Source: Saprospiraceae bacterium (GTDB taxonomy: Bacteria; Bacteroidota; Bacteroidia; Chitinophagales; Saprospiraceae). From it: DNA of 64,000 nt. The stretch is from positions 3,162,001 to 3,226,000 of the forward strand of contig JADJPZ010000004.1 in the NCBI GenBank assembly GCA_016713025.1. The letters run 5' to 3'. Numbering within the stretch: position 1 is the stretch's first letter; each line of letters begins with the position of its first letter. Position numbers and translations under genes: made by a program. Under the pieces are notes generated by a model. The model was not told the origin of the DNA and did not search any database. It saw only the letters and a program-made list of their open reading frames with translations. Of this stretch, positions 44,945 to 53,915 are shown one piece after another.

Positions 44945-45702
44945 AAAAATTTGATCATATCAATATCCGAAATGCTTCTTTTTCAGTTACACTGATTTTC
45001 TTTGTCCACATTGCTGTAGGTCAGGTAGCTGATGATGATTCTTTGAAAATTGAAAACTTAAAAAAGCAATCATTCACAAATTATATTTTCCCTGCCACTT
45101 GTGTTTCTTATGGTATCACAAGTATGTTTGTACCATCTATTCGGGATATCGACTTTGACATACGTGACAATCAATCCGGATATCAGGAGACTACAGCAGA
45201 TGATTATCTTATTTATGCTCCACTAGTTAGTAACCTTGCTTTGAGTTGGGGAGGAGTACTTTCAAAAAACAGGTTGCGGGACAAGGCGCTGATTTATCTT
45301 ATGTCTACCGGACTGAATGCTGTTTTAGTATACCCGACAAAAAAAATTACTTCCAGAGCCCGTCCTGACAATAGTGATTTTCACTCTTTTCCTTCCGGAC
45401 ATACTTCCAATGCCTTTGTAGGAGCAGAATTTTTCTGGCAAGAGTATAAAGACAAATCCAAATTATTAGCTTCGTCGGGTTATATTATTGCTGCTACTAC
45501 AGGATATCTGAGGATACGAAATAACAAACACTGGTTGAGCGATGTTGTCGCTGGTGCAGGAACAGGTATTTTATCTACCAGATTGGTATATCATTTTTAT
45601 CCAAAAATATCGAAAATATTATTTGCTGATTCTGATAAAGTGGTTTTACTTCCTTTTTCTGCTTATGATGCAAAAGGAGTCACTTTGTTTGTAGGGTTAT
45701 AG
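44941..45702 (+). CDS. PAP2-family phosphatase
   Basis: 253 residues, signal or first helix at about 15-27. Shows the three PAP2 motifs: KKITSRARP (KX6RP type), PSGHTSN and RNNKHWLSDVVAG (H and D). PAP2 enzymes remove phosphate from lipids such as phosphatidic acid, undecaprenyl-PP or LPS in the periplasm. Overlaps the DUF5916 gene by 4 nt. An insertion sequence begins 35 bp after its stop. Confidence 0.88.
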   Translation: MKKFDHINIRNASFSVTLIFFVHIAVGQVADDDSLKIENLKKQSFTNYIFPATCVSYGITSMFVPSIRDIDFDIRDNQSGYQETTADDYLIYAPLVSNLALSWGGVLSKNRLRDKALIYLMSTGLNAVLVYPTKKITSRARPDNSDFHSFPSGHTSNAFVGAEFFWQEYKDKSKLLASSGYIIAATTGYLRIRNNKHWLSDVVAGAGTGILSTRLVYHFYPKISKILFADSDKVVLLPFSAYDAKGVTLFVGL

Positions 45703-45737
45703 AGATCATGATCCATGATGGTAAAGACCTTCCATAA

Positions 45738-47281
45738 TTCTACTTTGTTAAATTTAATAATCAGATAATCAGTATATTGTAAATATTTTGTATATTTGTA
45801 TTGTTGTTTTTTACCTGTCAAATATTCCTTACCTTTAGGAACGGCAGTAACAAAAACGACTTTTTAAGAACACAAAAAACACCCTTTATGAAATTTTTCA
45901 GGTCGTCAAGGATGGCGATCTTTGGACGCATGTCATTGATTATCAATCAGTTTTCAAATTAAAGACCATTGACCTTTGCGAAAATTCCGTCAAATATCTT
46001 GAAGGTTTGTTCTGTGCAGAACGTTCCAAACGCAATATCGAACGAATGGTGGAGAAGTCAAAAGCACAATATCAATCTCAACAACACTTTATCACAGACT
46101 CACCCTGAGTGCTTCGCAACTCATGATGGACGTTGCTAAAAAAGTAAATTCAGATTTAGGAGATACAAAGCTTCAAGCTTTAAACATTGATGAAAATAGT
46201 AATAAAAAATCAGGTAAACACTCTGTTGGAGTTTCCAGACAATACAATGGAAATGAGGGTAAGATCGAAAATTCACAAACGGGGGTATTTGCTTCCTTAG
46301 GAAGCGGAGAAAAAGTAAGTTTGGTTAATGCTCGTTTATATCTTCCAAAGGAGTGGACAGATGATGAGAAAAGATGCATTAAGGCAGGTGTGCCAAAGAA
46401 AGATATTAAATATGCTACTAAGGTGCAACTTGCCATAGATCTGATTGAAGAATTGGACAACAATGGGATAGAATACGGATGGATAGGCGCAGATTCGCTG
46501 TATGGTCAGGGGTATGAATTTGCAAATACACTTGACAAAAAAGGAAAGAAGTTTGTACTTGACGTAAAAACGAATCAACATATTTACCTTACAGAACCGG
46601 AAGTGTTGGTTGAAAAGCGAGTGACAAAAAAGGGTAAACAGATCGTTAAACTAACCAATGAACAAAAGTCAATAAAAGTAGAAGATTATTATAAAACATT
46701 GATTAAGAATGATTTCACCCAAGTCGAATGGCGCAAAGGTACGAAAGGTTGGCTGAAGGCCTTGTTCCATATCCAAACAGTATGGGTCTGGGATAGTAAA
46801 TCGGAAAAAACTCATAAAAGGACATTGATCATAAGAAAGGATAGTAACAAAATAAAATTCTCGGTGAGTAACTTTACAATAGGGAAAAAAGCATTGAAGA
46901 ATTAGCTTACATGCAAGGTCAGAGATATTGGATTGAGCGATCGTTTCAAGATAATATAGGAGAGTTAGGAATGGCCGACTATCAGGTGAGAAAATACAAT
47001 TCATGGTATCACCACATGGCATTAGTGATGATGGCCATGCATTTTATTCTCAAAAAGCGGCAGGGAAAAAGGAAGGAATACCACTACTATCAGCAAGAGA
47101 TGTCAGGCTGCAGACTATTGCTTTACTCCTGTCTCAAGGTGTAAGCATGGAAGATGAAATAATACAGATGCTCCACAGGCACATACAGCGAGAAAAGGAT
47201 ATTCAACGGCACTTTAAAAATAATCAAACTGATAACCTGTATGAAGATTTTCCTGATAATTCCTAAGTTGACAAAGTAGAA
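45738..47281 (+). mobile_element. IS701-like insertion sequence, 1.54 kb, with ATAA target duplication
   Basis: Ends TTCTACTTTGTTAA (45738-45751) and, inverted, TTCTACTTTGTCAA (47268-47281) with one mismatch. ATAA stands directly outside both ends (45734-45737 and 47282-47285), a 4-bp target repeat as the IS701 family makes. Inside is one plus-strand transposase broken by three frame changes. The intact target repeat argues that insertion is fairly recent. Confidence 0.8.
45851..47266 (+). pseudogene. IS701-family DDE transposase, three frameshifts
   Basis: Read across frames it gives a family-like protein: N-part YLEGLFCAERSKRNIERM and QHFITDSP, middle GKHSVGVSRQYNG, RLYLPKEWTDDEKRC and WIGADSLYG, C-part YWIERSFQDNIGELGMADYQ and PLLSARDVRL. 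The catalytic acids appear present (D in NIDEN, D in GADSLYG, E in WIERSF). Each frame change needs one added base: near 46106 (ccctgag for ccctggag), near 46882-46890 (A run) and near 47052-47070 (A runs). No ATG starts the first part. Either decayed or affected by homopolymer miscounts. Confidence 0.8.
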
Positions 47282-47368
47282 ATAAAAGAAAAATAATAAT
47301 TCATATCCAGTTTATGCTTAGTTCAAATTCTATCCTTAAATTGCTCCACAATTAAGCATTACATCTGC

Positions 47369-48676
47369 ATGAGAAATTTATCTGTACTACTTTTCATTTG
47401 TCTGAGTGTTGAATTATACTCTCAGCATTGGAGCAAAACCATTCCATTTCAATGGGACGGAAGTCAGGAAAAGGTCATTATACAGACAATAGATCTTAGC
47501 GGTCTCTTTGTAGGAGACTTTATAGGAGTATCTTTTTATCTGGAAGGGAAGGATGTCAGCCCACTTACCATTCAGGCATCCTTTACGACAAAAAAATTGT
47601 ATCGACAGGTTTTGCCATTTGGAGACGACCCTGATCAGAAAAACAGATTTGTGAGCGAACTTTTATACCTGAAGCCGGATGAAGCGGGAAAGTGTCTTTT
47701 ACAATTGACATTGTCTGAACATATAAGTGCTCATGTAACAGGGGCCATCAGAGTGTTTGTCCCGCAAATGGAAGCTTCTATCAATGAGCACATCATAAAA
47801 AAGGCAAGCCCAAGACACTTTGTGTGCCCGTGCCCACAACCAGATTATGTGCCCAGGACTTCATGGGGAGTAGGATTCAGATTGAATGGAGATATATTTA
47901 TTGGACCACCTGTATATACTAAAGTAACCCACCTTATAGTCCATCATAGTGCCGGGACTAATGTCAGTAATAACTGGGCCGGAGTAGTTGCCGCTATCTT
48001 TGATTTTCATGTCAATACCAATAAATGGTCAGATGTAGGTTACAACTGGCTAATTGACCCTAATGGTGTGATCTATGAAGGAAGAGGAGGCGGAGACAAC
48101 GTACGAGGTGCGCACATGTGTGGGTATAATAATAATTCCATGGCAGCATGTCTGCTTGGAAATTTTGAAGTAGCACAACCCACCGATGCTATGGTCGCTG
48201 CCCTTACCAGATTATTCTCCTGGAAAGCATGTAAAGAAAACATCACTCCGGAAGGTAGTTCTGCAATAGTGTCGCATACTGGATTTATGCAGCATATATC
48301 CGGACATCAGGACGGATGTAGCCCCAACTATACACAATGTCCGGGACAAAATCTCTATGTCAAACTACCCGGACTGCGCACAACGACAAAAAAATATATT
48401 GACGAAACCTGCTCATCTATATCTGCGTCAGATGATATATTCATAAATCGTACCATTAAAATAATACCCAATCCGGCTGGAGACAATATAAGTATTAAAA
48501 ATGATAATGATTCGGTAATTGAGCAATTAAAAATAACAGATATCACTGGACGCATAATAATTAGTCCGACCCCATCATCACATGTTATAGACATATCAGC
48601 TTTGAAACCGGGAACATATACTTTGATGGCGGTCACTAATTCAAGACTTAAAGTTGGAAAATTTGTTAAAATCTAA
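47369..48676 (+). CDS. Secreted N-acetylmuramoyl-L-alanine amidase with sorting tail
   Basis: 435 residues; signal peptide about 1-18 (LSVLLFICLSVELYSQ). Residues about 165-325 form an amidase_2/PGRP-type domain: PRTSWG, THLIVHHSAG (zinc His), VGYNWLIDPNGVIYEGRGG, SMAACLLGNFE and SGHQDGCSPNYTQCPG (zinc His and Cys). The end (about 360-435, IKIIPNPAGDNISI and LKPGTYTLMAVTN) is a T9SS sorting domain. It would cut the amide bond of peptidoglycan, perhaps of other bacteria, outside the cell. Confidence 0.92.
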   Translation: MRNLSVLLFICLSVELYSQHWSKTIPFQWDGSQEKVIIQTIDLSGLFVGDFIGVSFYLEGKDVSPLTIQASFTTKKLYRQVLPFGDDPDQKNRFVSELLYLKPDEAGKCLLQLTLSEHISAHVTGAIRVFVPQMEASINEHIIKKASPRHFVCPCPQPDYVPRTSWGVGFRLNGDIFIGPPVYTKVTHLIVHHSAGTNVSNNWAGVVAAIFDFHVNTNKWSDVGYNWLIDPNGVIYEGRGGGDNVRGAHMCGYNNNSMAACLLGNFEVAQPTDAMVAALTRLFSWKACKENITPEGSSAIVSHTGFMQHISGHQDGCSPNYTQCPGQNLYVKLPGLRTTTKKYIDETCSSISASDDIFINRTIKIIPNPAGDNISIKNDNDSVIEQLKITDITGRIIISPTPSSHVIDISALKPGTYTLMAVTNSRLKVGKFVKI

Positions 48677-48804
48677 ATAGAACATTTTATTTCTTAGTAC
48701 CATATATTTGGGTGTAATTTTGAATATTTTCTGATTTACACATTTTAGCAAAGAAAATGCGACATCGCTTTGAATACAAGCAATTTTAATGTTGTTAATC
48801 CGAT

Positions 48805-48839
48805 TGTGCATGCGAACAGTTATGCTGTGCACGTGAACA
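48805..48839 (+). promoter_or_regulatory. Direct repeat TGTGCAYGYGAACA, 21-bp spacing
   Basis: TGTGCATGCGAACA (48805-48818) and TGTGCACGTGAACA (48826-48839) are 21 bp apart, two DNA turns, about 50-80 bp upstream of the -7 box of the SusC gene. Possible binding sites of an activator. Confidence 0.4.
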
Positions 48840-48886
48840 AATATAAAATATTTGTAAAAATATTTTTCATTTAATTCAAACATTAT

Positions 48887-48924
48887 TACATTTGACGCAG
48901 CATTTTGTGTTAACGTTACGTTAA
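48887..48924 (+). promoter_or_regulatory. -7 box (TACATTTG) and 15-bp palindrome before the SusC gene
   Basis: TACATTTG at 48887-48894 fits the -7 consensus. A perfect palindrome TTAACGTTACGTTAA (48910-48924) begins about ten bases after the expected start point and could be a repressor site or part of the 120-150 nt leader. Nothing else was recognised between 48677 and 49044. Confidence 0.45.
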
Positions 48925-49044
48925 GTAGTGTAGGCGACAACAGGAAGTGACTCTTTAATTTTTGTAATTGATTAGAAGTCAATTAATTGTATTTTGTAAA
49001 ATCTTTTTAATCATCAAATATTAACAATTAAAATTCATTAAAGC

Positions 49045-52000
49045 ATGACAAAACTTTTTATGCAAAATTTGGCGGACAAAGTTTTTCGTTTTGATAAAGC
49101 GAAAACTTTTGTTTCATGTCTGATGATGGTGATGGCAACATTGAGTATCAACGCTCAGATGGTATCAGGTACTATCACATCAGACAAAGATGGCTCTCCA
49201 TTGATCGGAGCGTCAGTACTCGAAAAAGGTACTTCAAATGGTACCATCACGGATGTAGACGGTAATTTCAGTCTGAAACTGACCAAGACACCAGCTGTAC
49301 TTGAGGTTTCTTACATTGGTTTTACCACTCAGGATATCAATGTTACAGGTACTGAGTCAGGACTTACAGTATCATTGACTGAAGGTACAGCCTTAGAAGA
49401 AGTCGTAGTGACAGCCTTTGGTATGAACAGAGCGAAAAAAGCACTTCCATTTTCCGTAACCCAGTTGGGTGGAGAAAAATTTCAGGAGGTAAGAACAGCC
49501 AATGTAGGTAACGCACTTACCGGTAAGATTGCAGGTGTTAGCGTCGCACCACCAGCTTCAGGAGCTGCAGGATCTACCAGAGTGGTGATTCGTGGTGGGT
49601 CTAATTTAGGTGGAAATGACCAGCCTCTTTACGTCATCAATGGAGTGCCAATGGAAAGCGGCAACTTTGGTCAGGCAGGACTTTGGGGTGGTAATGATGG
49701 TGGTGACGGATTGTCAGCAATCAATCCTGATGATATTGAGAGTATGTCTGTTCTAAAAGGAAATACCGCAGCAGCACTCTATGGTGCAAGAGCAGCAAAT
49801 GGTGTGATACTCATAACCACAAAATCCGGTAAAGCCAGAAAAGGTATGGGCATCCAGTTCAATTCCAATATTACAACGGATAAGGCAATAGACAGGACTG
49901 ATTTCCAAAATCAATATGGACAAGGTATCGATGGTAAAAAACCAACAACACAAATGGAAGCTTTAGATAACTCCAGCTTTGCTTGGGGTTCAAAATTTGA
50001 CGGTAGCCAGGTAGTGCAGTTTGATGGAAAAACCAGACCGTACTCCCACCTTGGTGAAAACATCAATGATTTCTACAGAACTGGGGCTACTTACAACAAT
50101 TCTTTGGCATTCAGTGGCGGTAATGAAACAGGTACATATCGTCTGGCCCTATCTGATTTGAGCAATTCTGACATCATGCCCAATGCAAGTTTCAGAAGAC
50201 ATACTGCCAATCTGAGTATCAATAGTCAGATGAAAAAGTTAACACTGAACTTAACCACTCAATATACATTCCAAAATGTCAAAAACAGACCAAGACTTTC
50301 AGATTCTCCGGGTAATGCAAACTTTACTGTAACCACCAAAGCGGGTAATATACCTTACAGCGTAATAAAAGGAGAAACGGACAAGTTTGGTGCTCTTGCT
50401 GATGGAACAGAACTAAGATATCAAGGTAATACTTTTGCAACAAACCCTTATTGGGCTGCATATCAGTTCTTCAGAAGCGATATAACCAACAGGTTGCTCG
50501 GAAATGCATCTGCAAGATATGATCTCACTGACTGGTTGTATGTGATGGGTAGAGTAGGTACAGATCTTACCAACAGGGATGCTGCAAGCAGCGAAGCATA
50601 CGGTACAGCATACAAAGCACGAGGAGATTATAATGAGAGTTTCCAAAATGTAAGACAAGACAATTTTGACATCTTCGTAGGTGGTGAGAAAAAGTTTGGA
50701 TTGATTTCTCTGGATTATATGGCTGGAGGGACCAAATCAAGAACATATAATGAAACAAAAGGTGGCGGTGGAAACAACCTGGTAGTACCATTCGTCCATA
50801 GTGTAAGAAATGTGGAAGCCCCAACCGTTAATTATGGATACAGCGCATTTGGTACAAACTCTATTTTTGGACAAGCCAATATTGGATACAATTCATGGTT
50901 ATATTTAAATCTTACCGGTCGTCAGGATCAGTTCTCTACACTTCCTAAAGAAAACAATACTTTATTCTACCCATCTGCTGGTGTGAGTGCAATATTGTCA
51001 GAAGCAGTGAAGCTACCTTCATTATTTTCTTTTGCAAAGGTAAGAGCCTCATGGGCGCAGGTAGGTGGTGGTGCACCTAATCCCTATGCACTTGGACTTA
51101 CTTACAATTTAGTAGGAACAGGTCATGATGGTGCTAACCTGGCACAAATTTCTCAAGGCTCAATTCCAAACCAGGGGCTTAAACCTTACACATCCACTGA
51201 GTTAGAGATCGGAGCGGATATGAGGTTTTTAGATAACAGATTCGGATTGGATATTGCCTACTACAGCAGAAAGACTACAGATGACATCCTTGCAGCAGGT
51301 ATTTCAGCTACTTCAGGATTTGGAAGCACTTTGGTCAATATCGGGGAGCTATCCAATAAAGGAGTTGAATTATTACTATCTGCAAACATCATCAGAAATG
51401 ATAACTTTACCTGGGATGCATCTCTTAACTTTGCAAATAACATAAGCAAAGCCATTAATTTAGGAAAAAATGCAAAAGGTGAAGACATTCAATTGATCAA
51501 TTTGGAAGAATCCAGAGTCCGTCAGGGCGAAAGAGTCAGAAATATAGTAGGACAACCGATCGGAACACTTGTAGGATGGAAACACAGAACTAATGCTCAG
51601 GGTGTAAAAGTATATGATGAAAACGGATATCCTGTAAAAAGTGCTGATGTTGAAATCCTTGGTACAGGTATACATCCAACTTCAGCCGGTCTATCCAATT
51701 CATTCAGTTATAAAGGTTTCAACCTTTCTTTCCTGATCGATATGCGTGCAGGAGGTAAAATATTTTCAGGAACTAACTGGTTGGCTTACAGATGGGGTCT
51801 GCATCAGGAAACATTGGAAGGAAGAGATGGCACTCTGAAAGTGAGTGGAGTATTAGCTGATGGTACTACTCCTATCAATGTGACCATACCTGCTGATAAA
51901 GTAGATAACTATTGGTCAAGATATTCAGATATCACTGAGTACCTTACTTATGATGCTTCTTATGGTAAATTGAGAGAATTATCATTTGGTTACAGAATAC

Positions 52001-52200
52001 CGGCAAGTGTATTGTCAAAAACTCCATTTGAGTCGTTATCACTTTCGATAGTAGGTCGTAACCTGGCACTTTTATGGTCAAATGTTCCAAACATTGATCC
52101 TGAATCTGCTTATAATTCATCAGGTGCAGCTCAGGGTCTTGAATTTTTTGCAATGCCATTGACAAGAAACTTTGGTATCAATCTTCAGGCCAATTTTTAA
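49045..52200 (+). CDS. SusC/RagA-type TonB-dependent outer-membrane transporter
   Basis: 1051 residues. Unusually long n-region before the signal helix (FVSCLMMVMATLSINAQ), then a carboxypeptidase-like regulatory domain (about 40-115, GTITSDKDGSPLIGASVLEKG), TonB box-like EEVVVTAFG (about 120-128), plug domain (GNALTGKIAGVSV, GGNDQPLYVINGVPM, SMSVLKGNTAAALYGARAANG) and a 22-strand barrel ending NFGINLQANF. SusC proteins import glycans, peptides or other large nutrients with a SusD lid. It heads the SusCD - VCBS - haloperoxidase cluster. The substrate is unknown. Confidence 0.95.
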   Translation: MTKLFMQNLADKVFRFDKAKTFVSCLMMVMATLSINAQMVSGTITSDKDGSPLIGASVLEKGTSNGTITDVDGNFSLKLTKTPAVLEVSYIGFTTQDINVTGTESGLTVSLTEGTALEEVVVTAFGMNRAKKALPFSVTQLGGEKFQEVRTANVGNALTGKIAGVSVAPPASGAAGSTRVVIRGGSNLGGNDQPLYVINGVPMESGNFGQAGLWGGNDGGDGLSAINPDDIESMSVLKGNTAAALYGARAANGVILITTKSGKARKGMGIQFNSNITTDKAIDRTDFQNQYGQGIDGKKPTTQMEALDNSSFAWGSKFDGSQVVQFDGKTRPYSHLGENINDFYRTGATYNNSLAFSGGNETGTYRLALSDLSNSDIMPNASFRRHTANLSINSQMKKLTLNLTTQYTFQNVKNRPRLSDSPGNANFTVTTKAGNIPYSVIKGETDKFGALADGTELRYQGNTFATNPYWAAYQFFRSDITNRLLGNASARYDLTDWLYVMGRVGTDLTNRDAASSEAYGTAYKARGDYNESFQNVRQDNFDIFVGGEKKFGLISLDYMAGGTKSRTYNETKGGGGNNLVVPFVHSVRNVEAPTVNYGYSAFGTNSIFGQANIGYNSWLYLNLTGRQDQFSTLPKENNTLFYPSAGVSAILSEAVKLPSLFSFAKVRASWAQVGGGAPNPYALGLTYNLVGTGHDGANLAQISQGSIPNQGLKPYTSTELEIGADMRFLDNRFGLDIAYYSRKTTDDILAAGISATSGFGSTLVNIGELSNKGVELLLSANIIRNDNFTWDASLNFANNISKAINLGKNAKGEDIQLINLEESRVRQGERVRNIVGQPIGTLVGWKHRTNAQGVKVYDENGYPVKSADVEILGTGIHPTSAGLSNSFSYKGFNLSFLIDMRAGGKIFSGTNWLAYRWGLHQETLEGRDGTLKVSGVLADGTTPINVTIPADKVDNYWSRYSDITEYLTYDASYGKLRELSFGYRIPASVLSKTPFESLSLSIVGRNLALLWSNVPNIDPESAYNSSGAAQGLEFFAMPLTRNFGINLQANF

Positions 52201-52237
52201 GACATATTATTTAATGTATAAAATAAAAAAAGACAAT

Positions 52238-53806
52238 ATGAAAAGTATATTTTTAAAGTTTTGCATGATTGCTTCGTTTATAGTTATGGTTGATTCATGC
52301 AGCAAAGATGCACTGGCCGACCTGAACGTCGATCCAAACGCAGTAACAGATATTGATATGCAGTATTTATTCACATTGGGTACACTCAGAGTAGGTGGTG
52401 AATATGAAAATACAAGGGCATTGATGCTATATGCAGCACCTATGATTCAGCACACAGCTTCTACAGCAGGTTATTTCAGTGGTGATAAATATTTTTACAA
52501 TTCAGGATATAGTGGCGCCTACATGGAAAGACAATTTACGGATGTGATAAGATTGCTTTCTCAGGTTATTTCCAAAACAAACGGTGATGCAAAACAAGCG
52601 AACCTGAATGCTGCGGCCACTCTTGTGAGATCATTCAATATGCACAGAATGACAGACTTGTATGGAGATATTCCTTATACTCAGGCCGGATATGGATTGG
52701 AAAATCAGGAAAACTGGTTTCCTAAGTATGAGAATCAAAAAGATGTCTATACAGCCCTTGTAAAAGATGTAAAAGCCGCACGTGACAAATTAAACGCAGC
52801 TGGTGGAAGCCTTGGAAAACAAGACCCTATCTATGGTGGTGATATAGCAAAATGGAAAAAATTTGCCAATTCACTTTTAATGCGTATCGGTATGCGTATG
52901 CAAAAGAAAGATGAAGCAACCGGGAAGGCAGTTTTTACTGAAGCTTTTACTTCCGGTGGAATTACATCCAATGCAGATAATGGAACCATCAAGTATCTTG
53001 CTGGTCCTCAGGGAGTCAACAGAAATGGTTTGAATGACGGATACTGGAATACTTATAAATATTCAAATGACTGTAAACTAAGCAAAACATTTGTTGACTG
53101 GATGGTAACTAACAAAGATCCAAGATTGATGATTGTATCAGGTGGAACAGGCACTCCAGCAGACGATAAGACATGGAATGTAGATCCTGCTGCTCAAAAA
53201 GGTATGCCAAATGGATATACATCTGCTAACATCAAACCAGTGCTTTCTGCTGCAGATGCTGCTGCATTTGACAAAGATGGTAATAGAATCTTTTCAATGC
53301 TAAATCTTAAATATCTTGATTGGCAGGATCCTTATATCTTAATCACTGCTGCAGAGACTGAATTATTGTGTGCAGAGGCTGCAGTAAGAGGATGGATCAC
53401 TACAAACGCTGAAACTCACTTCAACAATGGTGTCACTGCTGCTATCAACCAATGGACGGCTTTTGATCCATCATTTGCCAGATCGGCTGCAGATGTGACA
53501 ACTTACATCTCCGGAAGAAAGTTTGCTGCGGCCAATACTGCCGACAGATTAAAATTGATTAGTGAAGAATATTGGGCAGCTACCTGGCTCGATGATATCG
53601 AAGCATGGAGCAACTGGAGAAGAACCGGTATTCCTGCATTGGTGCCTACAAAAGATCCAAACAGAGAAGAAGCTAATGAAATCCCTAGAAGACTCAGATA
53701 CTGGGAAAGTGAAGCAGGTTCAAATCCAGCCAACTACAAAACCGCAGTAGACAGAATGGGTGGAGATAAGTTCATGACCAAAATGTGGTGGGATGGTGGT
53801 AATTAA
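52238..53806 (+). CDS. SusD/RagB-type substrate-binding lipoprotein
   Basis: 522 residues from the ATG at 52238; longer in-frame starts upstream overlap the SusC end and lack a proper signal. Lipobox VDSC (Cys near residue 20), then DLNVDPNAV, the TPR-like helices (MHRMTDLYGDIPYTQAG, KWKKFANSLLMRIGMRM) and EAAVRGWI. This is the SusD-like/PF12771 type. It sits on the SusC barrel at the cell surface and captures the substrate. A good terminator follows 30 bp downstream. Confidence 0.93.
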   Translation: MKSIFLKFCMIASFIVMVDSCSKDALADLNVDPNAVTDIDMQYLFTLGTLRVGGEYENTRALMLYAAPMIQHTASTAGYFSGDKYFYNSGYSGAYMERQFTDVIRLLSQVISKTNGDAKQANLNAAATLVRSFNMHRMTDLYGDIPYTQAGYGLENQENWFPKYENQKDVYTALVKDVKAARDKLNAAGGSLGKQDPIYGGDIAKWKKFANSLLMRIGMRMQKKDEATGKAVFTEAFTSGGITSNADNGTIKYLAGPQGVNRNGLNDGYWNTYKYSNDCKLSKTFVDWMVTNKDPRLMIVSGGTGTPADDKTWNVDPAAQKGMPNGYTSANIKPVLSAADAAAFDKDGNRIFSMLNLKYLDWQDPYILITAAETELLCAEAAVRGWITTNAETHFNNGVTAAINQWTAFDPSFARSAADVTTYISGRKFAAANTADRLKLISEEYWAATWLDDIEAWSNWRRTGIPALVPTKDPNREEANEIPRRLRYWESEAGSNPANYKTAVDRMGGDKFMTKMWWDGGN

Positions 53807-53835
53807 TCCACAACCTGTACATTAGTTAATATTAT

Positions 53836-53861
53836 AAAGCCGGGCAATATTGTCCGGCTTT
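53836..53861 (+). terminator. Terminator behind the SusD gene
   Basis: Stem AAAGCCGG/CCGGCTTT, extended through a G-T step by CAATATTG, followed by a T run. It divides SusCD from the VCBS gene, which has its own -7 box. Confidence 0.75.
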
Positions 53862-53890
53862 TTACTTTTAAGAAATTCCAATTTTTTAAT

Positions 53891-53898
53891 TACCTTTG
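53891..53898 (+). promoter_or_regulatory. -7 promoter box (TACCTTTG) of the VCBS gene
   Basis: Perfect TAnnTTTG, 17 nt before the ATG at 53916 and just after the SusD terminator. It excludes the longer open frame starting at 53850. Confidence 0.5.
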
Positions 53899-53915
53899 TA
53901 CTTAAGAATCTTGAG

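Noticed and set aside
46911..47266. Two small separate genes at the end of the insertion sequence
   Set aside because: Read together they are the C-terminal part of the transposase in shifted frames, so they are parts of one broken gene.
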